Positions 1-8,011 of a stretch of DNA of 64,000 nt are shown piece by piece; position 1 is the stretch's first letter, and the number at the start of each line of letters is the position of its first letter. The stretch lies in assembly GCA_021770615.1 (NCBI GenBank), contig JAETQR010000021.1:1-64000 (forward strand), given 5' to 3'. The DNA is from Lachnospiraceae bacterium. Lineage in GTDB: Bacteria > Bacillota_A > Clostridia > Lachnospirales > Lachnospiraceae. The position numbers were made by a program, and so were the translations under genes. The notes under the pieces are model-generated. The model worked only from the letters and a program-made list of their open reading frames with translations, did not search any database and had not been told where the DNA came from.

Positions 1-65
1 TACGCCTGTTTTAAAGAAATATGAGAAAATGATGAAATAATCGCTGAATTTATTCAAAACACAGC

Positions 66-113
66 AAAAAGGAAGCTGCCACTTCACGATTTTTCAATCG
101 CTAATGCGACAGC
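66..113 (-). terminator. Rho-independent terminator of the minus-strand sensor/regulator pair
   Basis: Read on the minus strand, an 8-bp stem (GCTGTCGC with GTGGCAGC) and an inner 6-bp stem (GCGATT with AATCGT) close a GAAA loop. A T-rich run TTCCTTTTT follows. It lies just beyond the stop of the histidine kinase, so it most likely ends that operon. Seen directly in the sequence; function inferred. Confidence 0.7.
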
Positions 114-122
114 CCCGTTTTG

Positions 123-1517
123 TTATGAAGGTTGTCCCTCTTTTTCTGCCGGATCCTTTATGCCCGTTCGCGTTTCAAGACGCAGCATGACCGAAGAATA
201 GAATATCGTGCCCTTATGGGAGAAGCTCACCCCGCCGTCATATTTTTCTGCGATATCGGCGAGGATTTTTAATCCCAGCCCCCCGTTATCGGATTTGGTG
301 GAGAGATATCGGTCGTCTTTTTGCCGGACGATTCCGTCAAACCCGTTATCGACGGTGATGCCGAGCATCCTGCCCGAACAGCTCATATTCAGGCGAATCT
401 GACGCTCGGATTGTTCTGCCCGCATAGCGGCGGTGACGGCATTTTCCAAAAGATTGCCGATCAGTACGGATAAGTCGGTATCCGGCACAGACAGATTTTC
501 CGGGATGTCGATATGGGTGGATAACGTAATGCCCTGTTCATGTGCGATGTCATAATAGTGGCTGACGAGCATGTTCACAGCGGGATTGCTGCAAAAGGTT
601 ATGATCTTATGGTTTTGCGTGCTTTGGGAAAAGAGTTTCAGATATTCTGCCGCCTGCTCCGTCTGTCCTGTTTCGAGATAGCCCTGCAGGGTCAGCATAT
701 GATGCTGCAGGTCATGACGCATTTTTCTTGTATTCTCGATATTCTGGCTGATCCTGCGGTATTGTTCGCTGCGGATGTCTGCCTGGTACTGTGTGCGTGC
801 GTATTTTTCATTTGCCAGATACCGTTCGTGGGCAAGCGAATACATTTTAAAGATAACGGCATACAAAATAAATACGGTTATGAGAAGCCCGAAATACAAG
901 AGAAGAACTGTGATATTTGAGGCGAGGAAAATAAAATCGACATATGAAAAAATGACAAAAAACAAGGTAAAGAGGAGGAGAAGGGGGAGGGAGAGAAAGC
1001 CGATCTCCTTTGGTGTCATTCCGTTTTCCACGGGCAGATAAAAATAGTTCAGAAACAGGCACAGCAGGGGAACGACGATAATGTTTGCGAGCAGCGTGGC
1101 CAGTATCGTGATGGGGGTATCGGGAAGCCAGCTGCCCTCACCGGGCAGGACGTTCAGGATACAGTTACTGACAGAGCTGATAAAGAGCGCACTCGTCATG
1201 GTAAATAAAAAAATAAACGCCTTCTTCTGCCAGACTGCTTTCACCGCATACAGATACCAGAAAAAGCAGGGAAACAGACAGCAGAGAAATACGTTGTTGC
1301 ATGCCAGATAGAGCTGATTGTTGTAGGGCAGCACAGACTGGAAATATGTACCAAACGAAGCATACAGCATGGAGAGGCTAAAGATGAGGCACAGTGTGAT
1401 GACAACGGTCTTTTTGCGCGGCAGCCGGAAGTAACTGGTGAACGGAAAGGAACAAAGCAGGGCGAATGACGCCAGATCGACGCTGCACCCCGCAAACAGA
1501 CGCAAAAAAGTGATCAT
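123..1517 (-). CDS. GHKL-domain sensor histidine kinase (AgrC-like)
   Basis: A 464-residue membrane sensor kinase. About six hydrophobic segments fill residues 1-225, then a coiled linker leads to the H-box RHDLQHH (predicted phospho-acceptor His268). The N-box is NLLENAVTAA (around 355-364) and the glycine motifs are DNGF (390) and NGGLGL (411-416), so the ATPase domain looks complete. This layout is that of AgrC/BlpH-type GHKL kinases, which usually phosphorylate a LytTR regulator. Such a regulator lies immediately upstream with a 4-base overlap, indicating one operon. No AgrB/AgrD-type peptide gene is visible beside it, so the ligand is unknown. Confidence 0.9.
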   Translation of the reverse strand: MITFLRLFAGCSVDLASFALLCSFPFTSYFRLPRKKTVVITLCLIFSLSMLYASFGTYFQSVLPYNNQLYLACNNVFLCCLFPCFFWYLYAVKAVWQKKAFIFLFTMTSALFISSVSNCILNVLPGEGSWLPDTPITILATLLANIIVVPLLCLFLNYFYLPVENGMTPKEIGFLSLPLLLLFTLFFVIFSYVDFIFLASNITVLLLYFGLLITVFILYAVIFKMYSLAHERYLANEKYARTQYQADIRSEQYRRISQNIENTRKMRHDLQHHMLTLQGYLETGQTEQAAEYLKLFSQSTQNHKIITFCSNPAVNMLVSHYYDIAHEQGITLSTHIDIPENLSVPDTDLSVLIGNLLENAVTAAMRAEQSERQIRLNMSCSGRMLGITVDNGFDGIVRQKDDRYLSTKSDNGGLGLKILADIAEKYDGGVSFSHKGTIFYSSVMLRLETRTGIKDPAEKEGQPS

Positions 1518-2254
1518 CTGCCCTGCCTCCTCACATAACGAAATAAGAAATCCTGATACTGTTTTTTAAGTTTGGGACTGTTGTTGCGGGACAGGGAAAT
1601 CTCTGTCCCCTCTTTTAGTATCAGATGGTCATAAAAGAACGAATCAATAAACTCCATATTGACGACAAAACTTTTCTGCGCCCGGATGAACCGGGATTTA
1701 TCAAGTGATTCAAACAGGGCATTGAGCGAAATGTAGGTCTGGTAATCGCCCTGCTCCGTGTGAATGGTGCAGAGTGTGTTTGTCACTTCGATATAAATAA
1801 TGCTGTCCATGGGAAGCGGGATCCGCTTTCTTCCCGTTTTTATCTCAAGCATTTTTACATTCATATTCATATGCCGGTGGCTCAAAAGGCAGCGTTCGAC
1901 GGATTCTTTCACCTTATCTTTTGTCAGTGGTTTTACGAGGTAGTGGGAGGCATTGAGGTTAAAGGCATCAATGGCATGTTCCCTGCTGATCGTGGTAAAT
2001 ACGAACTGACAAGAGTCCGGGTTCTGTGTTCTGGCATTCCGGACCGTATCGATGCCGTTTATATCGTCCAGGTAAATATCGATAAAAGCGATGTCGTAAT
2101 CGCCTTCGTGCGCCGCCTCAAGAAAATCCCTGCCGCTTGTAAAGGTATCAATTTCGGGCACGATCCCAAGTTCGTCACAGATGCCGGCAAGAAGCGAAAT
2201 AAGGATGTCGGTGTCGTTTTCTTCATCCTCACAGACTGCAATATGTAACTGCAT
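1514..2254 (-). CDS. LytTR-family response regulator (AgrA-like)
   Basis: A 246-residue response regulator. The receiver domain (1-120) carries the acidic pair ED at 10-11, the predicted phospho-acceptor Asp59 in IAFIDIYLDD, and the conserved Lys in YLVKP. A LytTR DNA-binding domain (about 135-240) contains the typical IIYIEV strand and FIRAQKSFVVNMEFI. The start at 2254 is chosen because GGAGGTG sits 6 bases upstream; the reading frame extends 11 codons further but with no ribosome site. It precedes and overlaps its kinase. It is divergent from the giant secreted protein whose promoter carries LytTR-like direct repeats, a likely target. Confidence 0.92.
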   Translation of the reverse strand: MQLHIAVCEDEENDTDILISLLAGICDELGIVPEIDTFTSGRDFLEAAHEGDYDIAFIDIYLDDINGIDTVRNARTQNPDSCQFVFTTISREHAIDAFNLNASHYLVKPLTKDKVKESVERCLLSHRHMNMNVKMLEIKTGRKRIPLPMDSIIYIEVTNTLCTIHTEQGDYQTYISLNALFESLDKSRFIRAQKSFVVNMEFIDSFFYDHLILKEGTEISLSRNNSPKLKKQYQDFLFRYVRRQGR

Positions 2255-2319
2255 GAAAACACCTCCGTAATTTTCATTGTAGCACATTGCACGGTATTGT
2301 CAATGACACTTTTTTCCCC

Positions 2320-2352
2320 TTTGTAAAATGCGGTTTTTGCTTTGTGAAATGC
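2320..2352 (+). promoter_or_regulatory. Candidate LytTR operator: two direct repeats at 21-bp spacing
   Basis: TTTGTAAAATGC (2320-2331) is repeated as TTTGTGAAATGC (2341-2352), 21 bp start to start. LytTR regulators such as AgrA bind paired 9-bp direct repeats on one DNA face about two turns apart, which fits. A plausible -10 TATGAT lies at 2372-2377 with no good -35, as expected for an activator-dependent promoter of the gene at 2440. The assignment to the adjacent regulator is an inference. Confidence 0.6.
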
Positions 2353-2396
2353 AGAAATGTGGCATCCGGATTATGATACAATAAAGTATAAAATGA

Positions 2397-2422
2397 TAGC
2401 CTGACTTGCCATCGTCAGGCTA
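2397..2422 (+). promoter_or_regulatory. Perfect hairpin in the 5' leader of the giant secreted protein
   Basis: TAGCCTGAC (2397-2405) and GTCAGGCTA (2414-2422) form a perfect 9-bp stem with an 8-base loop. It ends three bases before the ribosome site AGGAGG (2425-2430). It could stabilise the mRNA 5' end or be a binding site; no T-run follows, so it is not a terminator. Confidence 0.5.
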
Positions 2423-2439
2423 AGAGGAGGTCAGACAGA

Positions 2440-5400
2440 ATGAGAAATCAAAAGAAAAAATGGAATGGCATCGGGAGAAAGATGGTCAGCATTCTGCTGT
2501 GTACCGGTATGATCCTGCCGTGTTTGGCGGAGGCCGCACCGGAAGCGATGGCGGCAGAGAAGAGAGAGACCGTTATTCTGGAATCTTCGAAACTTCCGGC
2601 GGATCGCCTGCCAGAGGGTGACTGCGTATATTTTGGCACGGCTGCCGCATCGGTGGCGGAACAGGGAGAGTATGCCGTGCGGATATATCGGGAAGGAGAT
2701 GTCAGTAAATCGATAGAAGTAGAGATGCGGACATTCGATATGACAGCTGTTTATGGTGAGGACTATGAGCTGGTGATGGATGGAGTGGAAGAAACCGCCA
2801 GTGGAAAGACGCTTCTTGAAACTTATGTAAAGGGGCAGATTACCGAAGAAAATGAGGTTGAGCTACCTGCTTCTGCATCTTCAGGCATGGAAGAGAATGC
2901 TTCCGGCGGGGGGACAAAGGCGAGTGAAGTCAGTACGCTTGCCGCCGAGAAGGAAAAAGAGACGGGCATTGAGTCAAGAAAACTTCAGAAGACAGAGGAT
3001 AAAACGCTGGCAGCATCCTTGTCCGATATGCTGGTGACAGATGCGATGGGAACGATCGAATTCTCCAGTTCGTGTCATTTGACATTTGAGGAAGGGGAGA
3101 AGGAGAAACTTGTCACCTTTCGTATTCTGGAAGATGATATCAGCGAGGGCACGGAAGGATTCTCTCTTTATCTTGCCAGTGCAGAAGGCGCAGATGTTTT
3201 CCAGGTGGCGACCTGTGCGGTTTCGATCGAAGATGATGAGAAGGCGGAGCGATCCCGGATTTCTTTTGCGAAACCGGAATACACGACAGAGGACGGTAAG
3301 GCGGTTCTCACGGTAACAAGGACCGGCGCGGAACAGTCGGTCTGTGATATGCGTGTGCAGACGGTCGCACAGACGGCGCAGGCGGGAGTTGATTATGAGG
3401 AAAAGGACGAGACGCTCACATTTGCCCCGTATGAGACGGAAAAGAAAATCGAGACAGCGGTGTCGGGCAGCGGCAGTTTTTACGTCACGCTGACAGAACT
3501 TACTGCCTGCGAGAAGGGTAAAAACGCAAAAGCCAGGGTGGACATAACAGAGCCAGCGGGTGCGAAAAAGTCAGTGAGAATGCTCAAAAAAGAAGCGGAT
3601 GTGAATGCCGGTGGCAGAAAGACCTACGAGATCAAACAGCCCCAGACGGTCGATGTTCCGGTTCTGGGAAACATTGCAGCCGGGATGGGCACGGGACTTC
3701 TTACATTTGGAAAGACATGGTGGGATGACGAAAAGACGGGATATACGCTTCAGATCGGTTTGGACGGTTCGCTTGGGGCGTCGGCACAGCCGGAGGAGAA
3801 AACGCAGAAATACCGTGATCTCCACCGTATGGCAGCCGGTGCAAAGGCGGATAAAACGGATGGCGCAGCGTCGCAGATCTTATCAGACCTGTATTCGGAT
3901 GCGCTTGCCGGCACGGAAATAAATGACGGCGATATAAAATCCGAAAAGATCGTGACAGAGCGCATAAAAAAGGCGGTCAAAGGGGATGAAAACGGTCGTG
4001 CGCAGCAGCCTTCGGCAGGGCTTGGCACGGATGCGTGGAATGTTGGGAGCGCATTTGTTCTTGCATTTGATTTTGTATATAATCCCGTAACAAAAGAGTA
4101 TATGTTTTCCTGCGGCTCGGTGGCAGCAGGGGGGACTTATACATTTCAGAAAACAGCGCATACGATGATTTCCACCCTGCCTGCCTATGTGAATGTGGCG
4201 CTGACGATGAAGGAAGATTTCACGGATTTTTATGAGGCGGGAAATGGTGCGAAAGCACTTACTGCCGATGAGTTTGACAGTTATAGCGGTAATCTGGCTC
4301 AGATGCTCGGGGATTCCGGACAGACCCTCAGTCTTTCCTTCGCCGGCAAAGCACAGGCGGCTGTGGGGACAAGTGTCATACTGTCGCCGAGAGGATACGT
4401 GACATATGAAATGCAGTTTGATGCCGGTGTATCAGAGGCTTCGTCCGGCGGTGCAAAGGTGAGTACAGCGGGTGGATTCCGTATCGACTGTATGCTCTTT
4501 TCCGTCGATGTCAGTATGTGTTCGGCGGCAAAAGGCTGGGGTTCCCTGAACCATGCTGCTGCCGGTAAGGTTTCCGGTGCGGGTGAATGGAACCGGGCAG
4601 GCACGCAGAGCCGCAGGGCAGAAGAGGGTGTGAAAGTGTCGACTCTGCTGGATGGTGCGATGGAGTATACCCGCCCTAAAGTTGTTCCGCTCGATGATGA
4701 CAACAATAAAAAGATGATGGTCTTTATCGGGAAAAGGGGAAATGCACAGGGAGATGACGCAAATGGGATGGCATTGTATTATTCGCTCTATGATGGTTTT
4801 GTCTGGGAGATGCCAAAGCAGGTCGCCGATGACGGTACCGCAGATTCCATGCCGGATGTCGTGAGGAAGGATGGAAAGGTGTTCATCGCATGGGCGGATG
4901 CCGGACGGACTTTTACGGAAGAAGATACCAACATAGAGAAGCTGAAGACAATGGATATTTCCATGGCGGTTTATGATATTGATGCCGGGACGATGGGACC
5001 GGAGATAGCCTTGCAAAAGGATAAATATTTGGATCTGGCACCGGAGATCACCGTGGATGATACGAATGTATATATCAGCTATATGAAGAGAGACCTCTCC
5101 CGGACAGAAGAAGAGAAAGACCTGCTGGATATCAAACATATCTATTCGGTATATGCATACACGATATATAATCACCAGACCGGAGAAGTGCAGGAAGAAT
5201 ACGACAGTACAGAGAAATTTTTTTACTTTTACCATTTAAAACTGACAGACCCGCTCGTCTGTGATCTGTCGTCGGTCTCTGCAAAAGTAAACGGTGAAAC
5301 TTATCTGCTTTCCACGTATACGATTAATGAAGATGAGGATTTTGAGACGGAGACGGAAGTCTATCTCATGATTTATAATAAAACGAAAGATAAGTATTAT

Positions 5401-7734
5401 TTCCCGATCCGGATAACAGAAGATGAGACCGGACAGTCGAATCCCAAACTGACAGAGGTCAGTGGAACGGTGTACCTGACGTGGGTGAGTGAAGGGTTCT
5501 GCTTCAACATGATGAATGTGACAGAGCTTCTGACGGCAGTGTTTGATACGTCTGAAGGGGGGGCGGCAGAGAAAAGCGCGTATATCAATGACGATTATAA
5601 TAGGCGTGGTGGTACGTCAGAGTATTTAACCAGGAAAAGCAAGTGGTACCAAAAAAGTGCGGGGGAGCTTGGCATGGATGAGACGGACTATGCGGGCAGC
5701 ATATACGAAGACCTGGCAAACAGAGACTTCCACATCGTTTCGTCGAATGTCACGGGTCAGGAGGACCGGAAGACCTGTATATCCTCATACACTCTTACCG
5801 GAAAGGAGGATGCTCTCTATCTCTTTTATACGGATTTCGGACCGGAAGAGGAAAAAGCATGTGTAGAACTATACGGCGTGAAGTATGAGAAGGGGGCAGC
5901 CGGAGAAAAAGGCAGTTTTGGGAAGGCAGTACAGATTACGGACCAGGATAAAGTCATCGACGAACCTGACCTGTATATGGGAGGAGATGGTATGGTAACG
6001 GCGGTATCCAGCTGTTATGAGCAGTCGATCGATGAAGAGGGCAATGTACAGTTTGGCGAAAATAAGCTGGTATCCATGGAGTTTGAACCGGTTTCTTCCA
6101 TCGGGTTTGCGGACGATGCCATCACGCTTCCGGCAAGTCTTGTGGCGGGAGAAGAGCAGGAGATCGCATTTGTGGTGCAAAATAACGGGCTGGCAGATGC
6201 GTCAGGATTTGATTATACCGTGACCCAGGTGACAGATGGGGCGGAAAACATCATTGGTGAGAAAGACAACCATGTGGACGCCATAGTGAAATCCGGTGAA
6301 TGTATGGAGGTGCGCGTTCCGTGGACGATACCGGAAAGCGATTCCGAAACGGATATTAAGATAAGTGTCACGGAAAACGGACACACGGTGGAACGAACAT
6401 GCAGGATTTCACATCAGAGCCGTCTTTCCTTTACCGGCACGAAGGTTGTGTGGGAAGAGGGCAGACCGTATGTAAAAACCGTGGTGAAGAATGTGGGGAA
6501 TGCGAAATCAGAGGCATGTGAGGCGACACTCCACTCTCCGGATGTGGAAGGAGCTGACCGCAAAGAATACGGTAAGATTCCGGTTCCGGCGCTTGCTTCC
6601 GGGCAGGAGCAGACGCTGACGATCGCATTTACGCCGGAGATCAATGATTTTAGCGAATGGGGCGTCATGGAGTTCTGCCTGAGTGTGAGCGATGGCAAGG
6701 CGACCGTGGCACAGACGAATGGACAGATGGTTTCACTGGTATCGGTATGTGCTCAGATTGAAAACGGTTCCCGTCTGGAACTGAAAGCCGGGGAGACGAT
6801 CCCGCTGCAGGCAAAGGCGGCGCCGTGGAATGAGCTCGCCGGAAACATCCAGTATACATCTTCGGACCCAGACATAGCCGTTGTCGATGAGACGGGTGCT
6901 GTGACCGGAAAGAAAGAGGGGACGGTAACGATCGTGGCACGCTGGCCGGAGACAGGACTGGAGGCGTCTGTCGAAGTCGGGGTGTCAGGGCAGTCCGGGA
7001 CAGAGGTGACACCGACACCGGATGTGAGTAGTACGCCAGAGCCGACCGGGACGCTGGAGCCGGCAAAAACACCGGGACCGTCCGGGATACCGGGGCAGTC
7101 AGCAGCGCCGGGTCAGACAACTGCACCGGGGCAGACGGGAGGAGCCGGTACAGGCGTGGCAGTCCCCGGGGAGGCGGCAGGTACGAAGAGCATCGTGACC
7201 GGGAAGAAGTCTCTGGTCGTGGCACCGGGCAAAACCGTGTCAGCAGCGTACCAGGCAGTGGCAGATATTCCGGGTGCGGGAAGGCCGGCGGATGTGACGG
7301 TGTCCGTATCCGGAAACAAAAAGATCTCGGCAAAGATCCAGGGGTCACAGGTGCTTGTAAGTGCGGATAAAAAGGCGGTCAGGGGTTCTGCTGCTTCGGT
7401 TATCCTGCGTTCAAAGGATGCGTCAGGCAGGGATGTTTCGGCAGTGATAAAGGTTACGGTACAGAATAAGACAAGGAAACTCCGGACAAAAGTGAAATCT
7501 CTTACGCTGAAAAAGGGAGGAAACAAGAAGATCACGCTGAATGTCACGACACAGAACAAGAAAAAGGCGACGACGGATGCGGTCAGGGTCTCTTCCCGCA
7601 TTGTCAGTCTCGCAAAGAGTTCGGCAAAGAAAAAGAAGGTGATCGTGACACTGAAAGGAAAGAAGAAGGGGACGCAGAAGGTCGTCATCCGCGTGGGTTC
7701 AAAGAAGGTCAGGGTAACGGTGAAAGTAGTTTGA
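2440..7734 (+). CDS. Very large secreted Calx-beta / CARDB / Big-domain surface protein
   Basis: A 1764-residue exported protein with a Sec signal peptide (about 1-38, ending near AMAAEKR). A Calx-beta-like domain (about 55-275) is interrupted by a Ser/Glu/Lys-rich insert around 135-195, and a second Calx-beta follows (about 280-375). The middle (about 390-1240) is large and unrecognised. Two adhesin-type CARDB-like modules (about 1235-1440), a bacterial Ig-like Big_2 domain (about 1445-1525; SSDPDIAVVDETG) and a Pro/Thr/Gly-rich linker (1530-1585) come next. The C-terminus is very lysine-rich Ig-like sequence. There is no LPXTG sorting motif, so attachment may be through charge. Probable adhesin or matrix protein. 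RBS AGGAGG lies 9 bases before the ATG. Likely controlled by the divergent LytTR regulator. Confidence 0.8.
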   Translation: MRNQKKKWNGIGRKMVSILLCTGMILPCLAEAAPEAMAAEKRETVILESSKLPADRLPEGDCVYFGTAAASVAEQGEYAVRIYREGDVSKSIEVEMRTFDMTAVYGEDYELVMDGVEETASGKTLLETYVKGQITEENEVELPASASSGMEENASGGGTKASEVSTLAAEKEKETGIESRKLQKTEDKTLAASLSDMLVTDAMGTIEFSSSCHLTFEEGEKEKLVTFRILEDDISEGTEGFSLYLASAEGADVFQVATCAVSIEDDEKAERSRISFAKPEYTTEDGKAVLTVTRTGAEQSVCDMRVQTVAQTAQAGVDYEEKDETLTFAPYETEKKIETAVSGSGSFYVTLTELTACEKGKNAKARVDITEPAGAKKSVRMLKKEADVNAGGRKTYEIKQPQTVDVPVLGNIAAGMGTGLLTFGKTWWDDEKTGYTLQIGLDGSLGASAQPEEKTQKYRDLHRMAAGAKADKTDGAASQILSDLYSDALAGTEINDGDIKSEKIVTERIKKAVKGDENGRAQQPSAGLGTDAWNVGSAFVLAFDFVYNPVTKEYMFSCGSVAAGGTYTFQKTAHTMISTLPAYVNVALTMKEDFTDFYEAGNGAKALTADEFDSYSGNLAQMLGDSGQTLSLSFAGKAQAAVGTSVILSPRGYVTYEMQFDAGVSEASSGGAKVSTAGGFRIDCMLFSVDVSMCSAAKGWGSLNHAAAGKVSGAGEWNRAGTQSRRAEEGVKVSTLLDGAMEYTRPKVVPLDDDNNKKMMVFIGKRGNAQGDDANGMALYYSLYDGFVWEMPKQVADDGTADSMPDVVRKDGKVFIAWADAGRTFTEEDTNIEKLKTMDISMAVYDIDAGTMGPEIALQKDKYLDLAPEITVDDTNVYISYMKRDLSRTEEEKDLLDIKHIYSVYAYTIYNHQTGEVQEEYDSTEKFFYFYHLKLTDPLVCDLSSVSAKVNGETYLLSTYTINEDEDFETETEVYLMIYNKTKDKYYFPIRITEDETGQSNPKLTEVSGTVYLTWVSEGFCFNMMNVTELLTAVFDTSEGGAAEKSAYINDDYNRRGGTSEYLTRKSKWYQKSAGELGMDETDYAGSIYEDLANRDFHIVSSNVTGQEDRKTCISSYTLTGKEDALYLFYTDFGPEEEKACVELYGVKYEKGAAGEKGSFGKAVQITDQDKVIDEPDLYMGGDGMVTAVSSCYEQSIDEEGNVQFGENKLVSMEFEPVSSIGFADDAITLPASLVAGEEQEIAFVVQNNGLADASGFDYTVTQVTDGAENIIGEKDNHVDAIVKSGECMEVRVPWTIPESDSETDIKISVTENGHTVERTCRISHQSRLSFTGTKVVWEEGRPYVKTVVKNVGNAKSEACEATLHSPDVEGADRKEYGKIPVPALASGQEQTLTIAFTPEINDFSEWGVMEFCLSVSDGKATVAQTNGQMVSLVSVCAQIENGSRLELKAGETIPLQAKAAPWNELAGNIQYTSSDPDIAVVDETGAVTGKKEGTVTIVARWPETGLEASVEVGVSGQSGTEVTPTPDVSSTPEPTGTLEPAKTPGPSGIPGQSAAPGQTTAPGQTGGAGTGVAVPGEAAGTKSIVTGKKSLVVAPGKTVSAAYQAVADIPGAGRPADVTVSVSGNKKISAKIQGSQVLVSADKKAVRGSAASVILRSKDASGRDVSAVIKVTVQNKTRKLRTKVKSLTLKKGGNKKITLNVTTQNKKKATTDAVRVSSRIVSLAKSSAKKKKVIVTLKGKKKGTQKVVIRVGSKKVRVTVKVV

Positions 7735-7807
7735 GCGGTCTGTTTTTTATATTCCGGATGAGGAGGCACGGTTGAAAAAGCATACGAAACTGCAAACAGA
7801 ATAGAAC

Positions 7808-7857
7808 AAAAGGCATATAGGTGTATGGAATCTGTCAAAATCCTATATGCCTTTTTT
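7808..7857 (+). terminator. Rho-independent terminator
   Basis: A 14-bp stem (AAAAGGCATATAGG with CCTATATGCCTTTT) spans a 20-base loop and runs into TTTTTT. It ends the transcript of the giant secreted protein. The A-rich left flank would let it work weakly in the other direction too. Confidence 0.85.
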
Positions 7858-8011
7858 ATGAAATAAAACCTTTTTATAAAGTGTCTATGACACCTGATGT
7901 GTTAAGGCACAATTAAAAAGGCAAAAAATCCTTGCCTTGTTCATGGGTGGTTATGTTAAAATATGAATACCGGTATATATGGTAAATGAATTGTGATTTG
8001 GAGGTGGATGG

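Noticed and set aside
1..122. Possible AgrD-type peptide gene beside the AgrC/AgrA-like pair
   Set aside because: The stretch only holds a terminator hairpin and no short frame with ribosome site or peptide-like sequence.
4432..5235. 267-codon minus-strand open frame inside the giant secreted protein gene
   Set aside because: No ribosome site and no recognisable protein; it mirrors the codons of a clear plus-strand gene.
7773..7805. Tiny frame starting TTG after GAGGAGG behind the giant protein gene
   Set aside because: Only ten codons, ends before the terminator and has no recognisable content.
7113..7838. 241-codon minus-strand open frame with many Phe and Thr
   Set aside because: It is the complement of the Lys-rich C-terminal coding sequence of the plus-strand gene; composition is an artefact.
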